DNA of 64,000 nucleotides, from the NCBI GenBank assembly GCA_950295325.1, contig OX485803.1:60775554-60839553 (forward strand), in the 5' to 3' direction. Below are positions 48,027 through 58,900 of this stretch, one piece after another. How positions within the stretch are numbered: the first letter of the stretch is position 1; every line of letters starts with the position of its first letter. The notes beneath the pieces were generated by a model, which saw nothing but the letters and a program-made list of their open reading frames with translations, had not been told where the DNA came from and made no database searches. The DNA is from Polytrichum commune. Its lineage: Eukaryota; Streptophyta; Polytrichopsida; Polytrichales; Polytrichaceae. The position numbers and the translations under genes are program-made.

Positions 48027-50386
48027 ATGATTCTAGTCATGGCAGAGAAGAATCAGCCTATGTTCCGGGACTTTCTGGGTCTGGGGCACACAGATGAAGT
48101 CAAGCAAGTTGGATACACATCTTCAGATGTTATCCTTGCGTCAAGAACTAGCCCTGAATTCGACTCTGAAGGAGATGGCGAAACCACTGCCACTCGAGCA
48201 TCATCAGGAACAAGTGGGCGCTTCAAAACTAGCTCTGTCCCTGGTGGTCTTGCCTCCCCTTCTTTCTGTCTTGCTCTGCCGAGCTCGTCTGACCCTGGCT
48301 CTGGTAAGTCGTCCTTTATATCAACTGTTTATCACTAGAGTTCTGTAGTGATGTCCCTGCCTTCTGTTGAGTGCTCTGGTGAGTTCTGTGGTGTTTAGTG
48401 TTTGTTGTGAACAGGAGGAGCTAGTATCTAGTTAGGCAAGATGTCTTTGATTATGACCAAGATGTTTATGGTAATGTTCACTGATACATAGTTATCATTC
48501 TATGTGCAGTTGGTTGGCAGCAGGCCCAAACAGCATCAATCCAGCATCATGGATATAGAAGTGAATTCTACAAGCTGGATGTGGAAGTCCCTAAAACTGC
48601 AAAGAAACGTGACTCTCCTCCAAATCGGGATACTTTGCAGGAACGTCTTGTGGAAGTCCTTGAATGTTCGCCACGGTCACAAAAGGTGACTACTCTTAGA
48701 GAATCCTTGTCTTGGTCAGCAATTGGAAATCTGGTTGTCAGTATTCTTGCTTAAACTTTGGTGTTTCGGTTAACTTCTCTAGGAGTTACCAGATTCTTCT
48801 TCTTTGAACTTCAATCTCCCAAGCATGCGGAAGTTACCATATCGTTCTTATTTGCATGTATGGAATTTCAGGTAGCTCGGCATGAGTACAGTAGGCCTGA
48901 GAAACGAATTGAGCCTGGTGAGCTGGTGCCAACAAGTGATGATCTTCGTCTTTCTATGCAACCTCCACGAGCATCAAACAAGAGTCCTCCATGGTTTCAA
49001 CAAACCACAAAACCCGAAACACCACGGAGACACACAAAGAAACTGGATCATGCAAGACCTACACAAATCAATGCTGGGGTGGCTATGCGTGGTCTTAGCC
49101 ATTTGGGTGCTTGTGCGGAGAGAGCAGAAAAGGCAGAAAAGGCTTCAGCTACTATCTCACGAGAAAATATAACCTCATGTAGTCCTCAACTGGCTCAACC
49201 AGCAGCTGATGAAGGTTCACGAACTGGACTAAAAAATTCCATTTTAGCGGGGTTGCTGGACAATGCAGGTCTTCTTCATGATCCGAGCAATCCAACTCCT
49301 GCTGGGTCCAGTGGTGGTCCCCCTCCTAGTGGACGGCAGCAAAAGATGCCTTCTTGGAATGCAGGGTCTGATTCTATTCCACCATCAAGGTACTTGCTGG
49401 ATCCAGCTGAGAAAACCTCTGGCAAACCTTTATTGATTGAAATTTGTCCTAATAGCTATTTTATGTGTCGTTGCAATGTCCATGTAAGTGGAGTTCTGGA
49501 GGCTATATATCAGCACTGGCATGCGGTATTTGCCGCAGTGCTGTGGTCAGTGCTGCACTGTCAAAATTGCAGCTGATGTATGGGAGCAGTCTAGTCATCA
49601 TTGTCGTAACTTGTTTGTACATGTGAACTTGACATATACCTTGTAAACCAGCCATGTGGGTTTTAACTTCATGGATTTGTTCAATGCAGTCGTGAAGCTC
49701 CTCCTGCTAGTAGACAGCTGACCATTTTCTACGGAGGTCAAGCTCATGTATTTGACGATGTTCCTCCTGACAGGGTGAGAATCATGATTTTTGATTATTT
49801 TCTGTCATTACACTTATCACATTGAAACCAACCCTATTTGACTGGAAACCTCATTACTATAGTATATGTATGCAAGTCGTGCAAAGGCAGCAAGGCTTAT
49901 GACAAGGAAGGTTCTCTATGTGCTTGAGGGTTTATCTAATTAGACTAATGATATACACTCAGGCTGTAATGATTATTTGATTGGGTTAGGGTGTCAATGT
50001 CAGTAAGACCTCACTGCAATGCATGTTTGAGGAGCATACAGTGCACAATGGGTGACAACAATGTTGTGTTATGTTGCCAAGGAACAGAAAGCTGAGGAGG
50101 TTCTTCTTATTGATTGTTTTTTTACTAATTTCTTCTCACATGTAAACAGGCAGATGCAATTATGGCATTGGCAGGCTCAAATGGGAGGTCCTGGTCAACA
50201 ACCTACTCACCTCGACCCAATGCAAGGGCCACAAATTCGTTTAGTGATGGCTCTTTGTCAGCACTAGAACGGGAGAAAGACAAGTCTGTACAAAGCCGAG
50301 GAGGGAGCCTAGCCGTATCATCTGAGGTACAAACATTGTTGTGTCGACAATCACAAAATGGTACCGGGTCAGGTCGCCCTACATGA
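48027..50386 (+). CDS. TIFY8: TIFY8-like transcriptional regulator (copy 1), 5 exons
   Basis: Coding exons are 48027-48303, 48510-48685, 48872-49389, 49690-49774 and 50150-50386, all with GT/AG borders and continuous frame, giving 430 aa. The product is a nuclear TIFY-family protein, expected to act as an adaptor that recruits co-repressors to transcription factors. FRDFLGLG lies at residues 13-20 and a basic KKR at 124-126. The TIFY domain starts at about 333 (QLTIFYGGQAHVFDDVP) and continues in the next exon as ADAIMALAG. There is no Jas motif, CCT domain or GATA finger, which points to TIFY8 rather than JAZ, PPD or ZML; the assignment is from memory. The first ATG is used, as it is also present in copy 2. 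A second ATG is four codons on (48039). The last exon may alternatively splice at 50331. Confidence 0.88.
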
Positions 50387-51115
50387 TGCCTCATCCTACC
50401 TCCACATTTTGCGCCACATATTGAGGAGAACAAATGAGGTATACCATCCTTTGGACTTGTGTTCTAAAAACCTTACCACTTCAACAATTTTCAAGATGAA
50501 GTCCACTTGAGTTTCCTGTAAGTTTCCCTATATTTGATTTGAATGGCATATGGGAATACTTATTGAATTTAATCATTTGTTTTGCAGATGTAAATGGTGT
50601 CCCTCCTGCTGATTTTCAGCAACTGCCTGCGGTGACAAAGTTATTCACTGCCCAGATCTGTAATGGAGAGGCAGCCTCAGGTCTGGAGGCCCTTCAGGAA
50701 AGTAGTCTGATCAGTCAACATACATCTTCAACTTTTTTGTTTGGCCAGATGTACTATAAGATAGGATACAGTGGTGTAGCACCCTCACCCCAGAAGCTCG
50801 TGGGAACTTATAGACCTATTCAATTGGAGGCTGCTTTTTTACTGTTTCATTAGAGTCCACTTCAGATGGAGGTCAGCATTGCCTCTGTTTTAAACTGCTC
50901 ATCTTCAGATTGCCCATCCAGCAACAATAGTTCAGGAGAGTATTCAGGAGGGCTCTAAGACGAGCAATAAAAGTTCAGCACAAGCAAAGTGTGCATTTTT
51001 TGACCATGAAGGTCAGCTGGACTCTTGTACATTTGTTAACTCAGGGCATGGAAGAATGAACTCTTCAAGTGATTATGCTCACAATATAGTTTGGTCAGAA
51101 GCTCACAATGTGTAA
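50387..51115 (+). other. 3' untranslated exons of TIFY copy 1
   Basis: Conserved with 62925-63720 of copy 2 despite no shared open frame. Includes a conserved acceptor (ttgcag ending 50587) and the block ggagaggcagcctcaggtct. Candidate donors are gag|gtacaa (50331, inside the coding exon) and gag|gtatac (50438). An aataaa lies near 50967. Confidence 0.55.
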
Positions 51116-51590
51116 TTTTTGGAGATTTCTGTATATTGGTGTCTGGTACTTAGGAGGAGTAGGTTGATCGAGATATGTAACAACCATAAGCATCATTGAC
51201 CTTTTAACTATCCATCCATCCATCCATCCATCCATCGGCCCATTCATCCATCCATCCAACTTTGGCCACATCTTTAGGGTGAGTTTCCATTTAAGCCGTC
51301 GTCCACCAGATTCTAGTGGGAGTAAGAACAGACCTGCCCAAATGTAGATGGAATCTGGTGGGGTAGGGTTTGTGTGTGCCAACTACCATAGCACCATAGC
51401 TCGTTGAAAATAAAGGTGTGTTAGCTAAAAATATAATTTCTAAAATATCGTCTGCCCTATGATTAAATTTTTTGAGCTTGTTTTTTTCTGGTAAGGTCCA
51501 GCAGTACTGCAAGTAGGTTGTTATTTTTCTCATTCATTCGTGGTGGCTTCTTGGCCTTAAACCTAAGTATCCACCTTAACCTTACTTAGT
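51116..51590. other. Microsatellite and MITE-like fragment
   Basis: An ATCC microsatellite lies at about 51208-51260. It is followed by ggtgagtttccatttaagcc and caccagattctagtggg, matching ends of the Tourist-like family seen at 31441 and 57220. Confidence 0.45.
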
Positions 51591-51659
51591 GCAACTCTTG
51601 TTTGTCTTTGCATAATGTATGTGTTAGGTTTTTTGTATGTATTTGCACTTTGACATGTG

Positions 51660-53300
51660 TGAGAAGAGTGTTAGAAATGCCATCAAAACAACGACAAGCT
51701 GATTTTGCTTTTATCCCTACTAGCAAGAAGGAGAGGGAGATGGACATAGAAAGGGAGTTTGTTGCTTGTAGTAAGAGATTGGAGGAGGAGTAGTCGAGGT
51801 CTAAAAAGAAGACAATCAAGTGGCTAGTGTGGAAACCAAGGGAAGACAAGCGGTGTTATTGAAGCCAAAGGTTGAGAGGATGAAGCCAACTATCAAGCCA
51901 AACAAGGTCAGAGGTTCATATCCCAATTGATTCATCCCTACTATTTGGCCTCATGTTTACAAGGTTGTAAAATAACATTGTAATATCATAGAGGTGTGGA
52001 GCTTTTTGAGGCCAATTTATAGAAAACTAAGAGATATTTTTTGTGTCTAGAACAATTGATCTAGAATCTTTATGCAGGTGCAGTTTCATCCGAATGAGAA
52101 TTTGGAAAAAACCTATAAATGTTGTGTTGATTTTGGCACTTACTTTGTTAAAATTGTATAATGTTGTCCAATCTTGGAATCTTATCCAAATCTGAAGGAT
52201 GAAATTTATACCATTTTTAGGAATCAAAGAAAGGCATGCCAATCTTTGTATACAATTTGTATTCAACCACTCATTAAGACAATAATCTAAGAGAAAACCC
52301 CAAAATTTCTAGAAGGCATACACAAGACCTTATTTAGTGTTTCCTATGCTTGGACTAAATTTTTTGTGAAGAATGAATTGAATTGGAGTTACCAAGCAGC
52401 AACCAGTGCAGTACGGAAACTACCAAAAGAATATGAGGAATAAAGGATGGCTATGCCTCTAAAATGTGTATACTTGGTAAATGTTCATAACATTCCTTCG
52501 AAATTAGTTGTGAAAACTTATCAAATCGGGATACATCTTGTTCTCACATGTGATAGTAGAACATGGAAAACCAAGGGTGCTAAGCATATTAAGATACATG
52601 GATAATATGATAAATGACAAATTATTATAGTGGTATTTTTTGTAGCCAGTGAAAAATGCCTTCCTTTCAGACAATTTTCCAAAGAACAATTAACAGAAAT
52701 CTACTGAAATTATATGAAGGGAGATATGATTGGTAACATATAAGATGAAATTTGACTTTCAATCATAATCATTGGTCTACTTTGAACATATGTAAAGAGT
52801 TCATGGAGAACATATTGTTACTATACAAGGGCTTACAAGTGAAACTATTGAAGCTTCTAGCAATGCAAGAGATGAATTGGCTCATTGATTGTTGGAGTGT
52901 TCACATCAACAAAGAATTTCGGGAGTAGATGAAGAATCATTACCCTGAAATTCACATTATTTACATTCGAGTAAATTGTTCAAGTATTTATTAACCTGCA
53001 GATATTATTCTTCAATGGTTGTTCAAACATGTGATTTGACAAGCATTTGATAAGCATATTATGAAGGCTATAACAAAACAATTAAAAGTAAGTGATGATA
53101 TACATACAAACCTCAAAATGAGCAAACTAAAGCCTCATATATGTGAGTGGTTTTATGTTGCATAGGCAAATGTCTCAAGTCGGATTATTGTGGTCCTTAA
53201 GAGTTGGAAGCAGACTAAATTCCTATGTGCGTTCGAGAAAGAATTTCATAAACAAACTATGTTGGACAACATGAAAATACCATTATTCAAAACAATTGAA
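51660..53300 (+). pseudogene. pogo/CENP-B-type DDE transposase pseudogene
   Basis: The plus strand carries a decayed DDE transposase of the pogo/Jerky (CENP-B) group. In order: a charged N-terminal stretch starting MPSKQRQADFAF (51677); KNELNWSYQAAT near 52365; a region equivalent to the first catalytic block with RTWKTKGAKHI near 52558; DKRQIIIVVFFVASEKCLPF near 52610; NHWSTLN near 52770; the strongly diagnostic LIDCWSVHINKEFRE near 52880 with the second Asp; and FKHVI near 53020. At least ten stops or frameshifts interrupt it. It is unrelated in position to the TIFY genes and lies between them. A matching terminal repeat pair was not found with confidence. Confidence 0.75.
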
Positions 53301-54184
53301 AAATAAAATTGAGATATACAACATAGAGTATAACAAAGAGATAAATATTGAAGTGTCTTTAGGTACTATTATGGAGGAGAGTTTGACAAAAATTGTTCAA
53401 TTGCCAAAGTTCATTTCTTTTAGCCATATGACTACTATTAAAGATCTAGCTAGAATAAGGTGACAACTTTCATTGTATAAGTATTTTATTTCAAACATTT
53501 TCATTTGCATATACATGTGTCCGGAATTTAGGCTTGAAGTTGAATGTTGTAACTACTTCAATTCAAAATTATTCAAAGTTATAATTACATAAAATATTTA
53601 TGGGTGGACACGGTACTTATGCTAGTGTTAGAAGTTTTTTTTTTAAAAAAAAAAACGCTAGGGTTGACACATTAGATAGAACGAAGTTGTCATAGAGTAA
53701 TGTCTCATACTGCAAATTAAACTATGATAGAAAAAAGAAAACCTCTCCATCACCGAAGAAACATCATGACGACAATAACAACATAGATCAAGGAGAATTT
53801 CTATCTTCTACCTTATACATTAGTGGCAACAAAAGATGTTTTAAAGCATCAAAAATATCAGACAATGATGCTATGTGTTAAAATGAATGAGCACAATTGT
53901 ATGTATGACATCAAATGATTGTTGTTGCTGGGAATGATATACTACCTCACTGGAGAGGCTACTTGCACTAATGACAAAACCTAAGCATTATATTACTTAC
54001 ACTAGGGTAAATACATTGTTCGGCACAAAATGCATAACACTTGCAAAACTAAGCTCCCATATATTTATAATTGCTTCTATTGCGGATAACATTGTAGTAT
54101 ATAAAAAAAAACATCGATCACCAATCATTTTACCTACACAATTAGTGGCGGCACTTCCAGGATCGATTTTGGTTTTGTAGTGAG
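53301..54184. other. AT-rich intergenic DNA
   Basis: May include the tail of the transposase pseudogene. A run of T then A near 53630-53655 can fold back. No gene is supported. Confidence 0.35.
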
Positions 54185-55095
54185 CAGGGTCGATCAGTAG
54201 AGTCGCCTCCCCATGTATAAGCCTTTGGGACTCCGTGCATGGCCCCTACCCCACCGTCAAATAACATTTTGTCTCTCTCCTAATAGTTGGGGCCATGTAG
54301 TTGTTGTCCCGAAGCCACTCAGGGATAGGAACGTTGTTGCTAGCATTGAAGTGGGTCGGGTTATCTCAAAAACTAGCAAGGTCGTTTGTGTCCCGGTGAT
54401 ACCCGGTCTTAATCCAATATTGAATCCGAATTAAGGGTTTTGAATCCTCTAAAGCATTCAACAGATTTCATTTGCCGAGCTAGCTCTACAAAACCCTCAT
54501 TGAAGAGGATAATGTCATGCTCCCCCCGATCCACATCCCATGCATCAACATTAGTTGATGCGGTTCCCTTGCATTCCGACCTAAATGCTCTTATTGTACA
54601 GTAAAAAGGCTAGCCACGGCCGGGCCACAAAGGCCCATTAGGCAACTTGCCTTCTTCCTGCACTCGGATCGATTATGGTCCCACGGTGGCCAGGTTCAGT
54701 TGGCATAGCCGCCTCCCCATGCATAAGCCCCTAGAACTCTGCGGTTGGCCCAACATAGGGACATGAGCATGTACATACGCTAAAGCGACTCGGATCAAGG
54801 TTTAGGGACTGATGGCAAGGGAAAACTTCATCGTCAACATGCTGGTGTTACCCGGCCTTTTAATCCGGAATTTAATCCGGGTATCATCGAAGATTTTGCT
54901 TATTGAGCTAGCCCCATTGAAGCATATATATTTCTCATTGAAGCGGGATGTTTTTGTGACACTTGCATTTCCCTCATTGAAGAGGGATTTGGTGCCCCGG
55001 CCCATTGGGAAGAGGCCGCAAAGTGTGAAGGTGCATAAGGAACGTTTGAGCGAGAGTAGGCCCATCAGGCACCCTGCCTTATTTCCGCACTATGA
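54185..55095 (+). repeat. Two diverged tandem repeat units of about 500 bp
   Basis: Unit starts near 54190 and 54697 share cgcctccccatg(t/c)ataagcc and similar phrases. Both later contain attgaag-based phrases (cattgaagagg) and a cccggt/cccggc(c)ttaatcc block. GC is higher than in the surroundings. The class is unknown; a retroelement with repeated internal units is possible. Confidence 0.45.
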
Positions 55096-55116
55096 TAGTT
55101 TTTTCTCACTATTCAA

Positions 55117-55263
55117 GATAGATAGATAGATAGAAACTCCGGTCCCTTTTTAGCAAGGGGCCGGCGTGAATAAAGTGTCCGTTCGTAATGCCAATGACCC
55201 GATGCCCACTGGACAAGGGGACATTGAGGCAATACTACTCTCCCCTTTCGAGGATGGGCACTA
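55117..55263 (-). mobile_element. S2-type SINE body, truncated, perfect TSD
   Basis: Matches the body of the SINE at 10398-10762 and ends in (CTAT)n on the minus strand. A perfect 14-base duplication, ttctcactattcaa, flanks it (55103-55116, 55264-55277), so it inserted as this 147-bp unit. It lacks the tRNA head, which implies 5' truncation during reverse transcription. Confidence 0.88.
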
Positions 55264-55277
55264 TTCTCACTATTCAA

Positions 55278-55654
55278 CATCATGTATCGGCACAAGACCT
55301 TCCACCTGCGGTGGGACACCCTTTGCAGTCACAAACCCCACCTCCATGCAAGGCACATTTTATGGGTATGGGTCGGGAAGTGTTCGACGTTTTTGGTCCT
55401 GTGACTTGAGCAATCTCATGAAGCTTGGTGGGCAAGGCACCGAGCCATGAATGCGTTAGCATGCACCCTCCCATGGCGCATTGACATGGTTGGACTCAAA
55501 AAAACCCAAATTGTCCATTAATCTGTTTTTTTAATTTTCCTAATATATTTTTTTTCGCTTGTTTGTTTGATTGGGCTCATAATTTCCAAAATTTACGGTT
55601 TTTTTTGGAATTATTTTTGCACGAACCAACTATGGTGCTATAGTACATTGTTTT
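55278..55654. other. Intergenic DNA
   Basis: Moderately GC-rich until 55500, then AT-rich. No feature recognised. Confidence 0.35.
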
Positions 55655-55800
55655 TGTCTAATTATAATAGAGGCGCCTAGTCTTGATCTACAACCCATTG
55701 TCAATGTATAGGATGCCAGAATTTTGATCAGGCTGGTACTAAATCTTGATCAGGGCGGAATAAATAGGCTATGACACATGTCTTACTTTTGAGTGTTCTT
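55655..55800 (+). repeat. Family B MITE, left fragment
   Basis: From tagaggcgcctagtcttgat to gacacatgtcttacttttga it matches the left part of the B copies at 10031 and 56415. The rest is missing. Confidence 0.55.
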
Positions 55801-56144
55801 ATGAGTAAGTGAACAAAATTGTCATGGATGGTGGATTCATCCATTGGCCAAAACCTTGGCTTTGTCTTGTCAACAACTTGTGATGAAATATTGTCATGGA
55901 TGATTGAAATTTGGATGAAAAATCTTTTGGTAAGTGACTGCAATTGCAACACTGCAAATCTATAATCATCCAAAAAAGGTACAAGGATTGACAAATAATG
56001 TTGGGTTAACATTTAGTGTTGGTGACATTACACCACGGTTTACAATTAGTATTGAGCAAGACATTTAGAATTGGTGACACTCATTATCATATTTATTGTA
56101 CTAAATATCATATTTGGGTTAGAAATGATACTCTCAGTGAAAAA

Positions 56145-56210
56145 TTATAGCAACACATAACTCCAGATGGTAATCAACACTAACTAGACAAATTAGTGTA
56201 GCTGCTCTCA
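56145..56210. repeat. Family I MITE right-end fragment
   Basis: The phrase tagcaacacataactccaga, then ggtaatcaacactaactaga, matches the right arm of the MITE at 1547-1754. Confidence 0.5.
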
Positions 56211-56414
56211 TCTTCTCAAATCCGGGTTCACCTACTAACCTCCTTCTCCTAAAATTAATCTTCATTCCTTCAGTGACCAACATTTGTAGCTTAAAAGGTG
56301 CTTTAGTGGGCGCATGGAAGTCTATCGTTCGTGGCCGTGACCATCCACATTCTAGGAGGCCACTAGAATGTGGTTGGTTGGCGGCTTATGCTTATTGACA
56401 TGCAAACACCTCCA

Positions 56415-56795
56415 ACCCAACTATAGTAGAGGCGCCCTTTCCTGAGTAGGATCCCATCGGTAATTACAGGGTGCCGGTTTTTTGATAAAGTTGGGACTAA
56501 ATTTCGACTAGTCATGAACCAATAGTGCCATGACACATGTCATAGTTTTGAGTGCTACAGTGAGGAGGAATAAACGGCTATGTCACACTCTAGACATTGG
56601 TAATATGTTTGGACCACCTCGCGACTTTGAGAATTCACAATATTTTCTACTTAAGGAATAAAATTACCGAAAAATTTGCAATCCTCTCGATTTCTATCTT
56701 CCTACACGGTACTAATTTACACCGCCTTATGCTTCTCCAAATTTGGCATAAAATCTCTTTAAGTGATCGGTTATGGACGTCTCTACTCTACTATC
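56415..56795 (+). mobile_element. Family B MITE, copy 2
   Basis: Starts ctatagtagaggcgccc and ends acgtctctactctac, an inverted repeat. It aligns along its length with 10031-10397. A Stowaway-like MITE abuts its right end. Confidence 0.65.
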
Positions 56796-56797
56796 TA

Positions 56798-57215
56798 CTC
56801 CCTCCATTTCAAAATAAAAGTTACGTTTGGACATAAATTGCGTTACAAAATTAAAAGTTACATTTGGTGAAATTCCTCTCAAACTTTGCCAAACGAACTG
56901 GAATATTGCCAGAAGCAATGTAAATGATGTTGCTGATGAACCACCAAGTCAAATAACAATTTACACATGTTTAATAATCGATAGTTGGACTCGACGGCGT
57001 CGACGCACATCAACGTGGTTTTATGTGCGAGATCAATCGGTGTCAATCGTCAATGGCGATGAACGGGTGTTACTATGGGCACCCCTAGCTCGCCGGAAAG
57101 AGCATAGTGAAGGCTATGCAACGCACGCAAGTTTCATACTAAAAGTGCGAAAAATAACGTTAAGCCCACGGATTTTCTAAAATGTAACTTTTATTCTTGA
57201 AACGGAGGGAGGGAG
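56798..57215. mobile_element. Stowaway-like MITE with TA TSD
   Basis: The ends ctccctccatttcaaaataa and ttcttgaaacggagggagg form the classic Stowaway/mariner terminal motif CTCCCTCC. TA flanks both sides (56796-56797, 57216-57217). The 418-bp interior holds a 117-codon frame at 56827-57180 with an arginine run, but no transposase motif, so I treat it as chance. Confidence 0.9.
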
Positions 57216-57540
57216 TAGTTAGGTAGTGGGCGAGCCGCCTACATGGAAACGCACCCTTATCCCACCCCACAAAACCCCAAGAGTAGTTCTCGTGCACTTT
57301 GAAGATCGAGCTGCCCTTTTTTAGTAGTCAGCGAAGCCTACAACCTCCGAAACTCATTTACAATTGACAGCTAAGTTTATATATCATGCCTTTGGTTGGG
57401 CGAAGAGTTAGGTGGTGCCAGTAAGGTAGTTTATAATTATCCCAAAATAGAGAAGGAAGGCACCCTTTTCCACTTGATAGCAAGTCAACTCTCTCTGTCA
57501 GGCCTTGCAATAACTCCCCAACACTGAATGCCACCACGCC

Positions 57541-58900
57541 CTATCACCGTGCCCGGGCCATCTCGACCCGGCCCGTCCCGTCAACACCCGTCAACGCCCG
57601 TCAGATGCTCGGCTCCGGACCTGCTGGGCTCCGGTCTCGTCCAGGCTTGACAAGCACCAAAAACTGAGCTCCCAAAACCCGGTGATTCGGAGCTCGCAGA
57701 AGAGCCTCCGGTTTCTGGTCCGCTTGCATTTCGGATGCAAGTTAGCGAGGATGACTCACTTGGAGATGACCGAAGTCGTTCTGCGAAGTCTAGGATGAAC
57801 GACATTGTGTAGGATCGCACGAGAGCAAGATTGGGTCTCCGGAGTGAAGGAGAGTTGAGGAGCTTGTTTGGAGGATGTGTTTTGGGAAGGAAGTGCACAA
57901 GACCCGAGACGAGACAGAGGATTTGTGTGCGAGTGAGCAGTTTCTTTAGTAGTGAAGAGGAGGATTGGAATCTTGGGAAGCTAGCTTAGGTCTCCGGAGT
58001 GAAGAGGTAAGGAGCTTGTTATTTGGATGCGAGAACCGAGATGAGACAGAGAGGTCTTGTGTGCGAGTGAGCAGTTTTCTCCCAAGTTGAGGGGAGGATT
58101 GGAATCTCGGGGAGCAAGCTTAGGTGTCTGGAGTGAAGAAGAGTTGGAGCTTATTTGTTGGATTTGTTTTGTGGCGAAGGAAGAACACAAGACCAGAGAC
58201 GAGAGACAGAGGACTTGTGTGTGCGAGTGAGTGGTTTCTTCAAGAGTTGAGGAGGATTGGAAATCGGGTTGCAGTACCTGTGGTTTTAATTTAGCGCTCT
58301 TTTGAGGAGTCCCAGAAGTGGCAGAGTTGGCCGGCCCCGGTGGTTATGGGCTTAAGAACATTGGTTATTCTGCTTTCTTTGCTTTGCTCTCTTTGGTGCA
58401 ATCCCCTTGCCTTCTGTCATAGCCGAGGCTGGCAGGTTTTGCAGCAGGCCAGGAGGCTCCAGGTCTTCAGACGATGATGTCTTTTGATGTGTAGGCTATG
58501 TGTAATCGGGCACTGTGCGCCAGGTTTTTGCACTGTGCACTTTGTGTAGATGCTTGCGAGGTCGGGGGGGAGTAATTTGAGCCAGGGGGCAGCTCGGGAG
58601 GCAGGTTGTATTGTGGAGTGGCCATACTGCGGATGTGGCTCAAGTGTTGACCAGGAGACGGTTGGCGTCATTCTGCGGCGGCCAGAATGAACGGCATTGC
58701 GCAAGATCGTCGGAGCAAGTTTAGGTGAAGGTTGGAGGACGGACTGTATGCAAACTGTTGCGGGCAAGTGAGCCTTGCATAGGCAGCAGAAGAGGCGAAT
58801 TGAAAATCTGGGGAAAAAGTGGAAACCTCTTGTTTCAGCTATAACCTGCTTGTTTTCGTGCAGTTTGAGACAGAGAGCGTCGGTGCTTATATATCTTGTG
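57541..58900 (+). promoter_or_regulatory. Promoter/leader of TIFY copy 2
   Basis: GC content rises at about 57541 (gcccgggccatctcgacccg) and the region then aligns in part with the copy 1 leader. A segment near 57798 (gaacgacattgtgtaggatcg) is a duplicate of that at 58689 (gaacggcattgcgcaagatcg), so the leader itself has been locally duplicated. The conserved splice donor gtgagt is at 58901. The exact transcription start is unknown. Confidence 0.5.
57824..58270 (+). repeat. Three tandem leader repeats of about 135-155 bp
   Basis: Units start near 57824, 57983 and 58118. Each contains taggt(c/g)tc(c/t)ggagtgaag, a gagac(a)gag block, gtgtgcgagtgag and gaggattggaa. They diverge by substitutions and small indels. 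They resemble part of the 58689-58830 leader and are absent from copy 1. Confidence 0.78.

Noticed and set aside
56827..57180. 117-codon frame inside the Stowaway-like MITE
   Set aside because: It lacks any transposase signature and runs almost end to end between the inverted repeats, as chance frames in MITEs do.
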